Source of the DNA: Eonycteris spelaea
Taxonomy: Eukaryota > Chordata > Mammalia > Chiroptera > Pteropodidae
Direction: 5' to 3'
Assembly (NCBI GenBank): GCA_003508835.1
Contig: PUFA01000072.1
Coordinates: 2,294,001 to 2,358,000 of the forward strand
Length of the DNA stretch: 64,000 nt
Part shown: one piece after another, positions 1 to 18,130 of the stretch
Layout of the letters: each line of letters opens with the position of its first letter
Position numbering within the stretch: the stretch's first letter is position 1
Notes under the pieces: generated by a model
Seen by the model: the letters and a program-made list of their open reading frames with translations, nothing else
Told to the model about the DNA's origin: nothing
Databases searched by the model: none
Made by a program: the position numbers and the translations under genes

Positions 1-2675
<2,675 letters not shown>

Positions 2676-3885
2676 TAAGGCTTATTATGTATCTGTATCA
2701 TACTTTATTATTCTTAAGAAAAGGTGTCTGTAAAGATTTTAGTAACTTCGAGAATTCCAAAATTGTTAACTCTGCATTGACATTTGGAAGTTATGCCTTG
2801 TGAAGAAACCATTATTAAGGAAAAATTGAAAAATCTTTGACCATTTACTTCTTAAACATTAAGTAAAGAGAAAGACATCCTTTTTTAAGTTTTATATGTA
2901 AGAATGTTTTTATAGTCTGAGCTGATTTTGATGTGTACCTCTAAAAGCTGCTATGATGAAATAATATAAATATGATTACATAAAATTTAAAATTCTAGCA
3001 TATTTTGCATGACAGAGTAGTCATGCAGGGATTGTTTTTTATGGAAATAAGATTCTGACTGTGATGTAGGTAATTTCATGAAAGCCATACATTAGAGAAA
3101 CATGAGGTATTGAAGTGATTTCTGCAGTAAAATGTAACTGACTGGTCTTTACAACTTTTTGATATTTTTAAAAGACAAAGAGCCAAAGAAAATTTTAGGT
3201 TGATATAGAAAGGTCCTTTCAATGTATCTGAACATGGAATGTACTTAAATGTAGGATCATGGGAGAATAAAATCCTTTTCTTCAGAAAACAATAAAGAAT
3301 CATTAAATGGTTGTTTATTATACCATTTTCTTTCATTGTTATATGAATTAATGTTTGTTTTTGCCATTTTATAAACTAATATGTCATGCACTGTGTTGTT
3401 TGAATACAATTATTGTTTATAAATTAATTTCTAACCACACTTTTGATTCATAATTCACTAACTCTTTATTTCTAGTTGAGCCTAGACATGAAAAAAAATG
3501 AGATTTTGCTATTTAATTCTTTAATAACCATAACCAAAGCCATTCAAATGATTTTAGTTGCATTAACAAAGACAAAAGACAAAAAGATGGCGTGATCTGT
3601 TAACACAGGTTTTATGCCATACTCTGTTTTCACGCTGGAAAATTAGAGCCGAAATAATTATTTTCCATAGAATTTAGTTGCACTTAGTAAGAAAATATCA
3701 CATGTATACAATCACTATAAATGAAAATGTGGTATTTGCCAAAGGATAAATTTATTGGTAACTAGTTTGCTTCAGATTTTAATCGTTTTTAGCTCCTAAG
3801 TGAAAATTGAAAAGCTAGTAGCATTTTTGCTATGAGTGTTCTTATTTTAATGGAGATGGTTGTTTTGTTTGCTTTACTGAGCATG

Positions 3886-3928
3886 TGTATGTGTGTTTAT
3901 GTTTGTGTGTGTGTGTGTGTGTGTATGT
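3886..3928. repeat. (TG)n microsatellite
   Basis: A nearly pure TG run at about 3904-3924 with degenerate TG flanks. Confidence 0.9.
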
Positions 3929-5940
3929 AGGAATCATGGTGTATTTGGCTTGGAAACAGTGGAAGTAAAAGGCTCTTCAAGTCTTGGTCAACCTAGCATA
4001 GGTCATTTGACATTTGGGGCAGTAAAGCTATTGTTGGTAAACATTAAAATCCATCATTTGGCTCACATTATGCTTAGCTTTCCCAGGTAAAATTATGTTT
4101 TGGGGATTATAATTTCACATGTAGTGCATCCAAGTATGTAGAATAAGAAGTTAATGTTCCATTAAGGTATATATATAGTTGTAGTGGCCCAAATACAGAA
4201 ACCTGATCTCTGGTTGAAAATCTCACCTCTCCATAAATTGCAGGAGTGGTTAGTCAAGATGGAAAAATATTTGCATATATTTAAATACAAATTTTATGTT
4301 ATTTCATTTAGTAAATAGAATAAAATAAGAAAAAGCTTGACGTCCCCAAATGCTTTTTTGTGTGGCTCTACATTTTCACAGCAGTTTTTCTCTTTGGGAA
4401 AGGCGTTAACTTGTGAATGTATTTCCTACAAAGATTAATGCATTGAAATGTTAGGATTTATTAGCACCATCTATTATCACATTAGCTCAGATTGATTTAT
4501 AATTTTTTCAAATGGACGATAAACTTGGGAGGCTTGGGAGATGGAATGGAGAAGATGGGAATGGCTGTGCCCTCTCGGGGGAGTGTCCCGGGATGCAGGG
4601 GAAGGAACACAAGAGGGCACTAAGTGTCCAGTGCGACCCAGGGAGTGCGGTGTCTCTGGAGTAAGACTGAGGAGGACTTTGCCTTCTTCACAGTGTAGGT
4701 TAGAGTGGGTTCTGGTAAATGCGATAAAATGTGAGTGTAGTCATAAACATTACATAGTTAATACAGTAAATATGTTTAAATATGCATACTTATGGTTAGA
4801 GTGTATAAAATTCTATTAAATGCCAGGAGTCAAGCTTCAAATATTTGGAGTTGGAGGTTGTAGAAACCATTTTAGATTACAATGAGTTTCAGTTTTTATT
4901 TCTTTCTTAGAATTAGAAGATTTTAAAATGGAATAGAGAGGAAAATCCAGTTTCTGTGTATGGTTCTGAAGATTAGTATCTGGCACTTAGTAGATAAAGA
5001 TTATCTATGGAGAACGTGCGTATTTACTTTGTTCTGGCAACTATATAAAGCAATTATGTGTTTTATATAGATATTTAAAGAAACATTTTCCTCTGGGATT
5101 ATGTCTTTCTGATTGTGTAGTATCATAAGTAATGACATTTTTGTTGGAGTTTTTGGCATATGAATTCAATACATGAGTAAAACTTAAGTGAATTAAATGT
5201 TATATTACCAGTCAATCTCATGCTAAGTGTCATTATACTTCATGTGAGGTATGTGGATGGGTTTGTTTCTAGAAATATGTAAATTACTTAGTTGGTGTCA
5301 TTTACATTTTATACTTTGAGCTTGAAAGTGCCCAGTTTTGGAGATGTTCTTGATGTGTTTTGAATAATCTTATAGATAGTGTCTACCTGAAAAGTTGCAC
5401 AAAACTAAAGTGCCAAGAAAGTATTTATATCTTTTTTGAAGTCAGCACTAGAATATTATACTTTTAAGGAAGCATAGATCGAATGATCAAACTTTTTATT
5501 CTTACTAGCTTCAACTTGAGGTAGCTTTCCAAGGTGATTACTAAAAAGTTAGTAGTGAGACTTAGAATTTCAATTTCTGTTTTTTCTTTGAGGAAGAAGC
5601 AGTGCTTGGAGTCAGATTTAATAAATAACTTAAATCACTTTTTCAATTTTACAATGACATGTTTATATAAGAAAATATGGAAAATATAAAAAAGTACAAA
5701 GAAGAAAATAAAAATTATAATCTCATCAGCCAGAGTTAATACTACTAACATTTTGGAGTTAATTTCTAGTAATTTATATGCTTAAATACACATACATTAG
5801 TTAATATTAATGGCATTATAATTTGTAAATGATTTTTTTCAGATAGTTTGTAAAATGAGTTTTTTCATATATTTAAAAGTAAATTCAGCTTTGCTGATAT
5901 GATTAACATTTTTTAACACTTAAAACATGCTTAAAATTTT

Positions 5941-6158
5941 ATTTATTATTTATTTATTTTTAGGCGAGGCAGCCCTTGGTTGACCTCACAGATTGCGAGG
6001 ATCTTGTCTGCTTACAATCCTTTTTAAAATTTTTTTATTTTTACGCCTACAGCACCTGGTCATTCCTAGGTGGTCTCCCATCCAAGTGCTAACCAGACCC
6101 TGCTTAGCTTCTGAGATCAAATGAGATCAGGCTTGTTCAGGGTAGCATGGCCATAGAC
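5941..6158 (-). mobile_element. 5S-rRNA-derived SINE, long form, copy 1
   Basis: On the minus strand 6158-6045 reads as 5S rRNA (GTCTATGGCCATGCTACCCT at the 5' end, GCTAAGCAGGGTC box A, TTGGATGGGAGACCACC box C). An AT linker follows, then a unique ~58-base 3' part (from GGATTGTAAGCAGACAAGAT to GGGCTGCCTCGCC) and an ATAA-type tail. A 17-base target-site duplication with one mismatch flanks it at 5924-5940 and 6159-6175, so the ends are well defined. The element fits the longer MEG-R class of fruit-bat SINEs; Pol III transcription with L1-type retroposition is the known mechanism. Confidence 0.88.
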
Positions 6159-6439
6159 AACATGTTTAAAATTTTTGTATCTTTTAGAAGTGATATTGGT
6201 TACTTTCACCAAGTTTACAGTCCTTGCTTTTATAATATTTTAAAATACATTTCTTTACCTTCCTCTATTATAATTTATATTTAGGGATATTTATGATATG
6301 CTTTTTTTCTTTTTGCTTTGCTTAAAAGAAGACAGCTAGTTTTAAGTGTTTAGTGGAGGATTACAACACATTTTAGAAGATCTGAGGTTAGTTTTTGTGC
6401 GTTTTACATTTGAGCTGCCTTTGAAATATCTTAGAGGAG

Positions 6440-6715
6440 ATACATGCTAAATAGTTAGATACGCATCCTGGAGCTCAGACGGTGAGGTCTTGGCTGGAGA
6501 GAGAAAAATGTGGGAGTCATTGGGGTAATGGTGGCACTTGAAGCCACGGGCCTGGATGAGATTGTCCGGGAGAGAAAAGAGCTTGAAAACAGAGAGGGCA
6601 AGTTTTAAGCCTTGGGGAACCCTAACCCAGAGAGTCTGGTAGGAGGAAAGCAGGGGAGGCTGAGTCACGGAAGCCGAGAGAGACGGTGTTTCAAGGAGGG
6701 GGGCCCAGAACTGGG
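6440..6715 (-). mobile_element. L2 LINE fragment, antisense
   Basis: The minus strand matches the L2 reverse-transcriptase 3' portion as I recall it (around 'GATCTCATCCAG' and 'TTTAAATACCA'; here GGATGAGATTGTCCGGGAG on the plus strand). Diverged. Confidence 0.55.
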
Positions 6716-6879
6716 AGCTGTTAGTAAGTGACTCGATGGGCCTAGAAAAATGTCCACGTGATGTAGTGACACCAAGTTCATTTCCCTCGGCTGCACCCCC
6801 ACACTCTCAAGTTCTTCCCTGTGTCGCTCACGGCTCCTTCACTGTCTCCCTCTCCCTTTCCTAGCCCCTAAATGATGCC

Positions 6880-7790
6880 GTAGTCCATCCTCTTCTTCCA
6901 ACTAGTTTCTATCTCCATTTATTCTCCAGGTAATCTCGTCTAGGCTTAAGGTTGAAATATTCCATTTGTATATTTCTTGTTCTGGGCATTCTCCTGAAAT
7001 CTAACCTTATATACCCCTTTGTTATGGACATCTCCACTTCGGTGTTATTTCAAATATGTCTGAAACCGCATTCTCAATTCCCACCCTAGATTTGTTCCCC
7101 CCCCCCTTTTTTTTTTACCACCTTTGTAAATTCTAGTGGCATTCATCTATTTTCAAAGGCAGGGAATCATCCTTTCTCTTAAATTCCACATCTAGTTCAT
7201 CAGTAAATCCTGTCAGCATTACTCTCAAAGTGTATAGTGCATCTGACCATTTTTACATCTCTACTGTTACCATCCTATTATCTTTCTCATCCAGATCCTT
7301 ACAACAGCCTCCTAACTGGGCTTCTTGCTCCCGTACCCTGCTCCTCCCTCTGTTCCAGGCAGTGGGTGTTGCAGCCAGCTCTTACTGGCTTGTGAGGCCA
7401 GTCATTTGCACGTTTTCCCAAGTACATGTTCAGCAACATCATGTTGGTAACTTGAAATTGACCGTAGTAGGTTTTATGCCACAGAAATCAGCAAACACTA
7501 CAAATTCCCTACCTCCACCCCAGGGCTCAACATTTACCAACATGCCACTGTCCACTCACTCTGCCAACCAAGAGAAACAAAGTGGTCTTTTAACAACATA
7601 AGTCATGTTTGCCATGTGACAGCTCTGTGAGAACTCTCTGATGGTTTTCCATTTACAATCATAGTAAATCTAAAGCCGTTAGGAAAACGTGCAGGCCATG
7701 TGATTTGCTTCTGTTGGAGCATAGTAGACACCCAGAAGATTTTGTTTCATGGGTCATTAGAGATGTGTGGGAGGGTGGATAGATGGATAG
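6880..7790 (+). mobile_element. L2 LINE fragment, interrupted
   Basis: Plus-strand L2-like blocks include CATCAGTAAATCCTGTCAGC, ACAACAGCCTCCTAACTGGG and, after a break, AACTCTCTGATGGTTTTCCA. About 200 bases between roughly 7382 and 7578 do not fit L2 and look like an inserted element of unknown family. Confidence 0.55.
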
Positions 7791-7975
7791 CTTGTTTCTC
7801 TACTGTCTTAACGATCTATTGCATGAAGCCTACTAATATTTTTCTTTTGTAATAAATGGAAGATATCCAATTTCTTAAGATTTTCTGATTGTCCAAAATT
7901 TATATAGACCTTTAAATAGAGGTCTATTTAAAAATAGGTGTAAGAATATATTCTAAAGTGAACTGCAAATAATTT

Positions 7976-8033
7976 TTTAATTTCTATTTTAAATATGCTG
8001 TTCACTATTAGCATAATTAAAATAGAAATTAAA
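7976..8033. repeat. Inverted repeat, 24-bp stem with one mismatch
   Basis: Left arm 7976-7999 pairs with right arm 8010-8033: 17 perfect pairs, one A:A mismatch (7993/8016), 6 perfect pairs, and a 10-base loop (8000-8009). A separate palindrome with 10-base arms around GG lies at 7911-7932. Confidence 0.9.
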
Positions 8034-8351
8034 TATTTTGTGAGAATTTTCTAGAAAAAACTTCCCAAATGGGAACTTTGAACTTAAATTGTAATGCTTA
8101 TGAAAGAATTTTGGTGTCATTCTGTTGTGAGATCAATCCGAACACGAAAATTATTAGATATTTATTTTATGGTAGTGCATCTGCTTTCTGTTTGAACTCT
8201 TTTGGTGGGGGAAGTCACAGTTGTTTGTTAAATTCTAATCTAGTAGAATGTTAACTGTTATCGGATTTATTTGTTAATTTCCACATATTGTAGTCTAAAA
8301 TAATGTCGATATTTTGATAATCAGGTACTGGTAAAATATTAATAAATATAA

Positions 8352-8597
<246 letters not shown>

Positions 8598-8622
8598 TAG
8601 AGCTTCTGCGTTCCATTTAGAC

Positions 8623-8848
8623 CAGGGGTTGGCAGACTATATAGCCTGTGGGCCAAATCTGGCCTGCTGTCTGTTTTTGGAAATAAAATTTTATTGAATG
8701 GAACACATTCATGCCCATTTATTTACCTGTTTATTACCTGTGGATGCTTTTATGCATCAACAGCTTAGTTGAGTAGCTGTGAAAGAGATCGTATGGTCAA
8801 CAAACCTAAAACATGTTTGGCTATTTACAAAAAAAAAATGACCTCCTA
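8623..8848 (-). mobile_element. hAT-Charlie MITE, antisense (MER58-like; subfamily uncertain)
   Basis: It begins CAGGGGTTGGCAGACTAT and contains GGGCCAAATCTGGCCTGCTG and TGGAACACATTCATGCCCAT, the reverse of the common 'GGGGTCAGCAAACTTTTTCTG' hAT element. An 8-bp duplication with one mismatch flanks it (ATTTAGAC at 8615-8622, GTTTAGAC at 8849-8856), as hAT insertion predicts. Confidence 0.75.
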
Positions 8849-9867
8849 GTTTAGACATTTTAATGACTGCTACTGTTTGTTCTCTGATTGCTCAGCTGAT
8901 GTATATTTACTATTGATCATGTGAAAAATTCAAATTTAGACACTGTTTTTACAATTTTCTCAAGTTTTTGTCGTAATTGTCTTAAGTTTTTGTGTTATAC
9001 AGTGTAGAAACAACAATCATGATAGCTTTGTTTTTTACTTGCTATTAAGATTATTTAAGTACAGGAACCATGTAAGATCAAACTAATATTAAGTATAAAT
9101 ATAAGGTGAGAAGTTCTGATAAATATGGCAGAACTTAAAAAGTGGTATCACTTTAAGGTGGTTGCTTTGGAAGAGCATTTTTTGCTGCCATATAATTGCT
9201 GATGTTGCTCAACACTTTTTCGCCCTTTCCTATGGGACTTGCTTTCAGAGCCAGTGACAAATTCTTTTGAACATCCTGGAAGGTAGAGACTGTTCTTTTC
9301 CCCTTGTATTCCTGGCACCTGGCCCAGGATATAGACACACCTGGAGTCCCTTGATAAACCTCTCTTTATCTTACTGAACGGTGGCCAAACTTTCTTTTTT
9401 TGAGGGTAGATGTCATTTTAGAAAAGCTTGAAAATCTTGTTGCGACATGTATGTCTGAGACTGGTAAATAGGTAGAAGATCAAACTGAGCAATACCATTA
9501 GGGATAAAAAAAGAGAGAGAGAGAGAGAGCCATGCCTTTCAGTAATGAGACTTATTTTCTTGTGCATGCAGCTTCTAGCTAGCTGGTGAGGGCCCTTACA
9601 AAAGCAGAGTTTCAAAAATGTTTTGAGCAGTGACTGCACCATCGGAATGAGTTGTATTTACTCCCAACTGACTTCTTTGAATGGAACAACACTTATTTGA
9701 AATGTAAATTTTGGTATGTTTATTTAACAATCAGTCTCATTGCTTTATGATTATACTCTGCATATTTGCTACTTAAATACCCAAACCTCCTAAACAGTAT
9801 AGTTTTGTGAGAGAGTAAAGAATGGCTTTGAAGAGCAACTATGGAAGATTGCTTATTAGAAGTCAAC

Positions 9868-10070
9868 TGTGTGTTTTGTTCTGGGCATTGTTTATATACT
9901 TCATTTCATTTAATTTGCATATCATCCCTGCAGAGGGGTATTTTACAGATAAGAAAACCAAGGCTCAGGCTAAATCGGTTTGATTAATTCAAGTTACCTT
10001 TACTAGCTTGAGCAATAGCTATAATAATTTCATGGTTTATCCAGTTCCTGATTCAAGCCTAGCTCTATTT
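9868..10070 (-). mobile_element. MIR SINE, antisense
   Basis: The plus strand shows the reversed MIR core: TTCATTTAATTTGCATATCA, TTTTACAGATAAGAAAACCA and AGGCTCAGGCTAAATC. Diverged. Confidence 0.6.
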
Positions 10071-10238
10071 AATTAAAATGTTATCTAATGAAAACAGATT
10101 TTTTCACTAGTCTTCGTATTTTCCTCCCAATTTAATCCTATGTTTATATAATCATCTTCCTTAATTAGTCTCGGAGAACAAAAATACAAATTCTCCTCAG
10201 TGGGAGAAAAATGCATGTGTCCACATCATGCTTGGGCC

Positions 10239-10290
10239 ACAAGTATTAATGACTGTTGTCGGTAAATAGACAACAGTCATTAATACTTGT
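10239..10290. repeat. Perfect 22-bp inverted repeat with 8-base loop
   Basis: 10239-10260 is the exact reverse complement of 10269-10290, and the loop is GGTAAATA. Not AT-only (8 G/C per arm). It does not continue into the flanks and no transposon ends were recognised. Confidence 0.97.
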
Positions 10291-10872
10291 ACGTTCAACC
10301 ATTTGTTTGAATGGGTGATGATGAGGTTTATTATTGCCAGTCAGGAAGATTTAGAGTTTTAATCTAAAAACAGGTTGCATTAGAAAGTTGTATAAACTGA
10401 TTGTTTGGAACTTGTTGATATTCTTAGAAATAGGGATAGAAATAGAGGTTAGGTTCTTGGGCTAACTCACAGCAAGCTGATTAACTCCGAGTTTTATAGC
10501 TCATCGTTCTGTTGCGAAACTGTTCTGTGTTCTGTGCTAGGTTAGTTAAAAGAGGTCCCTTTTCTTCCTACTATGGTGAATTGGCAGCAGGGGACAGCTT
10601 TTTCCTTCTTCACATTGAGACAGCAAGGAGATTTTTGCCTCTTTCCCCCATTTAGGAGCCAAGGGACTTTTCCTCCATTCTGTACACAGGTCCCTGTGCC
10701 CCAGTGTGAGTGGCAACAGCAGCCGAGATGAGGGATGTGGGGTGCCTCCTGCTCTAGATGTTTACATCTCGAGGACGTTTAATAATGTGCATTTTTGACA
10801 TTTATTATTAGTCACTTTTTGCAGAGTGGTGATTTTCTTTTCAGCCAGGGTATGATCTTAGACTAAAAAACG

Positions 10873-10986
10873 TTGTGTGTGTGTGTGTGTGTGTGTATTA
10901 TATATAATATAAAATATATTATAATATATAAAACACATATATAAAATATATAAAATATAACATATATATAATACACACACACAAAA
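10873..10986. repeat. (GT)n / AT-rich / (AC)n block with 21-bp inverted repeat
   Basis: (GT)n from about 10873, an AT-only centre, and (AC)n ending about 10983. 10886-10906 is the exact reverse complement of 10963-10983, so the block could fold as a long hairpin or extrude a cruciform. Confidence 0.9.
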
Positions 10987-11253
10987 TAAACCTAAATAAT
11001 CAAATGAAAGAATTTGCTGATAGATGACTTGATTTCAAAGTTAGATTACAATTTCTCCTTTATATTAGATTTCGAGTATGCTTTTTTTTTGTCTGATATT
11101 CATGTTTAGGTTCAAGTTACTTTATAAGCTACCGTTGTTTTATTTTTGGTATTTCACCAAATAAATAGTAAAAGGACTTTGGGCCCATCAGTGTTTAGTT
11201 GCCAGCCCTTCTTTTTGGTGAAAATCTACTGTCTTGTACTTTTAAAATATTTT

Positions 11254-11398
11254 TCTTTCTTTCTTTTTTTTTTTTTTTAACTCCTACAGCACCTGGTCTT
11301 CCTAGGTGGTCTCCCATCCAAGCACTAACCAGGCCCAACCCTACTTAGCTTCCGAGATCAGATGAGATCAGGCACGTTCAGGGTGTGTGGCCGCAGAC
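11254..11398 (-). mobile_element. 5S-rRNA-derived SINE, short form, copy 2
   Basis: The minus strand from 11398 reads as diverged 5S rRNA (GTCTGCGGCCACACACCCTG at the 5' end, TTGGATGGGAGACCACC box C) ending in CTGTAGGAG and then an A-rich tail (T-run 11255-11278 on the plus strand). The flanks AAAATATTTT (11244-11253) and AAGATATTTT (11399-11408) are a probable target duplication. It lacks the extra 3' part of copy 1. Box A is altered (AAGTAGGG for AAGCAGGG). Confidence 0.87.
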
Positions 11399-11549
11399 AA
11401 GATATTTTTAAATATACCGATTCAGCTGTTAGTCTCAAGGCCTCTAGCACCAGATGGCATTTATGTATCTATTATTGAGTTAAATAGTTATTCCTCTTAA
11501 CCTCTAGGTTTAAAAAAAAATGACTTAAATTGACGATTTTCTAAATTGA

Positions 11550-14317
<2,768 letters not shown>

Positions 14318-16409
14318 TAGTTCTTTTGCAAATTATTAACAGTTCACAGTCACGAGTCTGGTCTTGTTGAGCGTTTATTTAAAATTTTGGGTTGACATCT
14401 TATTGTGTGTTGACTTCGTTTACATGAAAATAGTACGTAAAGTTTATTTTTTCTTGTATAACGTTTATTTGTTAAGATATATCTCCTGTGGGAAACAAAA
14501 ACTTTGGTTTACATTTTGTCCTATGATAAAATACAAAATATATAACTCCACTTTAAAAAAAAGCCAATATTATTTTCAAAGAGATTATTATTATTAGCCT
14601 TCTAAAATAGACTACGATGACATTTTATAGCGCATGCTCAAAAGAGGTGTCAGATCAGGCAGCAGACAAAAACCCGGTGAAGTCTTTAGGGGCCAGCAGG
14701 CCAGAGACCCTTCAATTAAGTTCTGGCCATTACAGAGAGTAGAGTTCTGGACTTGAGGAAACCCAGAGGATGGAGGGCGGGGGTGGTGTGCGTGGTTGGG
14801 CGCTGGGGAAAGAGTCTTGATCTACGATAGCCATCTTCCTTTGTTTCTTGAGTCCCATGCTAGGCTCATCTTATTTTCAAAGAGATGGCTTTTATTATGT
14901 AATAGTAATTCATCTTTCCTTTTAAAAATGATCAGAGGGCTATAGTTAGAAGTCAGTACAAGAAAATCAGTAGTGCTCACTTGATAAAATCCTAGCAAAA
15001 GCAAAGGAACTTGACATTTTAGTTCGTCTGTGCCATTTAATTTGAAGAATAGGTCAACTTTTCTTTAAATGTGTGAAATATTGACAAATAACAAGGGTCT
15101 CCTTTATTGCTTTTACACTCAGGTTAGAAACCAGCTGCCTGGTAAGGGTGAGAGTGCTGACAGGCAGAGGCAAGCCTGCAGTCCAGGAGGCCTGGGGTCC
15201 TGCTATGACACCAGGGGTCAGAGCTGAGCCCAAACTTTGATCCTGAGGCAGGACTGATGTTTGCCAGAGGCTCAGCTTCTCAGCCTGGGCCACTTGTTCC
15301 TGCATGGTGATGTGATGTGTTTCCCAGACACCTGCTAGCTATCGGACAAATAAGATGCATCTTCTGGATTGTCAATTTTATTTAAAAATTTTTTGGGAAG
15401 AAATAGTTTTCATATTTAAAACACAAAAAGATAAGATTTGTGTGACCTTTAAATATCACACATGTAGCTTTAGAGAAATTTGAAGCCACCTTGAACTTTA
15501 CAACTGGAGCATGGTTGTTCAGTTGCTTTTTCTTCAGCCCCATGAGATACTGTATTCAAAACTGTTGACTGCACCCCAGGGCTCTCTCTACAAGGGGATG
15601 AAAACTGGCCTTGTTTACTGGAGTTGATAGGGTGTAGGTATTGTTTGGGCTTGGAATAGAAGGTCTTGGGTTTATAGGCAAAATTTTCAAAGTTTTGAAT
15701 ACCAAGGTAGGCATATTTGGGCAGTAAAATATTTTTAGAAGCCCTGGACTTTTCTTGAGAGTAGATCATTCATAGATGAAACCCAGATGTATTTTGTGTT
15801 TTAAAGCAAGCAGAGCGAGTGGCACCAGTTATATCAATTGGAGAAAAAAAGAGCTTTCTATTTTTATAAAGGCACTGATTAAAATTTAGGAGGACATTAT
15901 GATATTTGAGAATGGGTTAGAGTTCATTATTATGAAAATGATCTAGTTTTACACAGGCTTAACAATCACAAGAACTTAAAACAAGATAGAATTAAAAGTA
16001 ACATTAAAAAATACTAACAGCATTTTTGCTGTAACTGTCCTTTATAGAGAGAACGTTTTGTAATTTTATATCATGTTTATTACCTAAACTTGTATCTTCT
16101 TTCACATACTTAAAATGGTAGATTGAAACAAAGTGAGAAAGATCGTCCTTTTTTTTCTTGATTCTGACTGAACTGATACGCCGTAATAATGAAATGACCT
16201 CAACAATAATGCCCTGTTGAGGGAAACAAAGCAGAATTTAAGGACTAGCACCAAGACATGATTCTTAACCTTGAGAAATTCAGTCTGAAGAGAGACGCTG
16301 TGGAAACAGTTAACTATGAGATAAGTGTAGGTGAGAGGGAGGCCGAGTTGTACAGGCATGAAGACGTGACTCCTTCAGGTCTGATGGAACCTGCGGCGTA
16401 GAGAACGTG

Positions 16410-18130
16410 TCTTTTGCCTCAGATGGACTGGCTCTCAGTAGTTCGTTGTCATATGTTTTTATCATTCTTACATCTTCCTGGTGGACTGACCTTTTTAACC
16501 ATTATAAAATGTCCTTTATCTCTGGCACCTTTTTTTGGGGGGGATTTAAAGTTGATTTGTCTGATATTAGTATGGCCACTCAGCTGAACTTCCGGTTGCT
16601 GTTTGCGTGGAATATTTTTTCATTCTTTTACTTTCATCTTATTTGTACCTTTGAATCTGAAATGTATTTTCTGCAGACTGTGTCATCGTGTCGTGTTTTT
16701 GTTTTTATTTTAAATCTAGTCTGAAAATACTACCTTTTGTTTGAATTGCTTAATTCATTCACTTTTAATGTTGTTATTGCTATGTTTGATTTACCTCTGT
16801 CTTTTGCTTTTTGTTTTCTGTGTCTCGTGGTTTTTGACCCTTTGTTTCCCCTTTACCACTGTTTGCATTAAGTGCATTTTTCTAGTCTCACATTTTAATT
16901 TATTTATTAACTACATTTTTGAGTTGTTTTCTTAGTGGTTTCTCTAGAGCTTACAGTATACATCTTAACTTACCAGAATCAACCGCAGATTTAAAACTAA
17001 TTTAATTTTAATGACATATGGAATGAACTACATTTCTCTATTCCCTTCTTTCCTAATTTTTTTGCTCTTATTGTTTCTCATTATACCTGTATATATGACA
17101 ATAATAGATTGTTATAATTATTGTCTTTTAAAGATTCTGAGAGAAGGAAGGGGATCAAGTACATATCCATAGAGTTTGCTGTATTAACCTTATTTACTAT
17201 TTCTGGTTCTCTTCCCTTCTGTGGATTCATTCGAGTTACCATGTGATGTCAATTTTTACTCACTTTGTTTGTGCTCTTATAGTCTAATATATTACATTTC
17301 TGTATGCAGTGACCTAACAATATAATTATGTACATGTTGTTTTATGCAATGTTATTTGAGTTAAGAGGAGAAGGGAGAAGAAATATTACACTGTCTTAAT
17401 TAGCCACATAATTCCCATTAGCAGTGTGCTTTTTTGTGTGGTGGATTTGAATTACTATCTGGTGTTACTTGCTTTCAGCCTAAAGAACTTCCTTTAGTAT
17501 TTCTTTTAGGCGGGTCTGCTAGGAAGGAATTCTGTTAATTTTTGTTTATCTGGGAATGTCTTTATTTTGCCCTCATTTTTGGAAAGGAAGTTTTGCCAGA
17601 TATTTGATGAATGGTTATTTCTTTCAGCATGTTGAAATACGCTTTCCTACTACTTTGTTGCCTTCATTGTTTCTGCTGAGAAGTCATCTGTTAATCTTAC
17701 TGGGCTTCCTTCAGAAGTGATAACGTGTTTCACTTCCTTCAGAAGTGAAAACTTCTTTTTAAGGTTTTATTTTTGTCTTTGACTTCCAGCATGTTGATTA
17801 TAATGTGTCTGGATGTGGATCTCCTTGCAGTTATTTTACTTGAATTTCGCTGAGCTTGATGTGTAGATTCATGTTTTTCTCAGATTTGGAACAGTTTTAG
17901 CCATTATTTGTTTGAATATTTTCTGCTCCTTTCGCTCTCTTCTTCTGGTCCTCATATATGTGTTGATGCGCTTAATGGGATTCCACATTTCTCTAAGTCT
18001 TTTTTCTCTCTTCTTCAGATTGCATAATTTCTATCTATCTTCACGTTTGTTGATTCATTCTTCTGCCAGTTTCAAATCCACTTTGAGGCTCTATAGAGAA
18101 ATTTTTACTTCAGTTATTTACTTTTCACCT
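16410..18130 (-). mobile_element. L1 LINE fragment, antisense (ORF/5' region)
   Basis: Plus-strand text is typical of reversed old L1: CATTATAAAATGTCCTTTAT, CTCAGCTGAACTTCCGGTTG, TAGTATTTCTTTTAGGCGGG, GTCTTTATTTTGCCCTCATT, GAACAGTTTTAGCCATTATT. All frames are broken; inactive. Confidence 0.65.
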
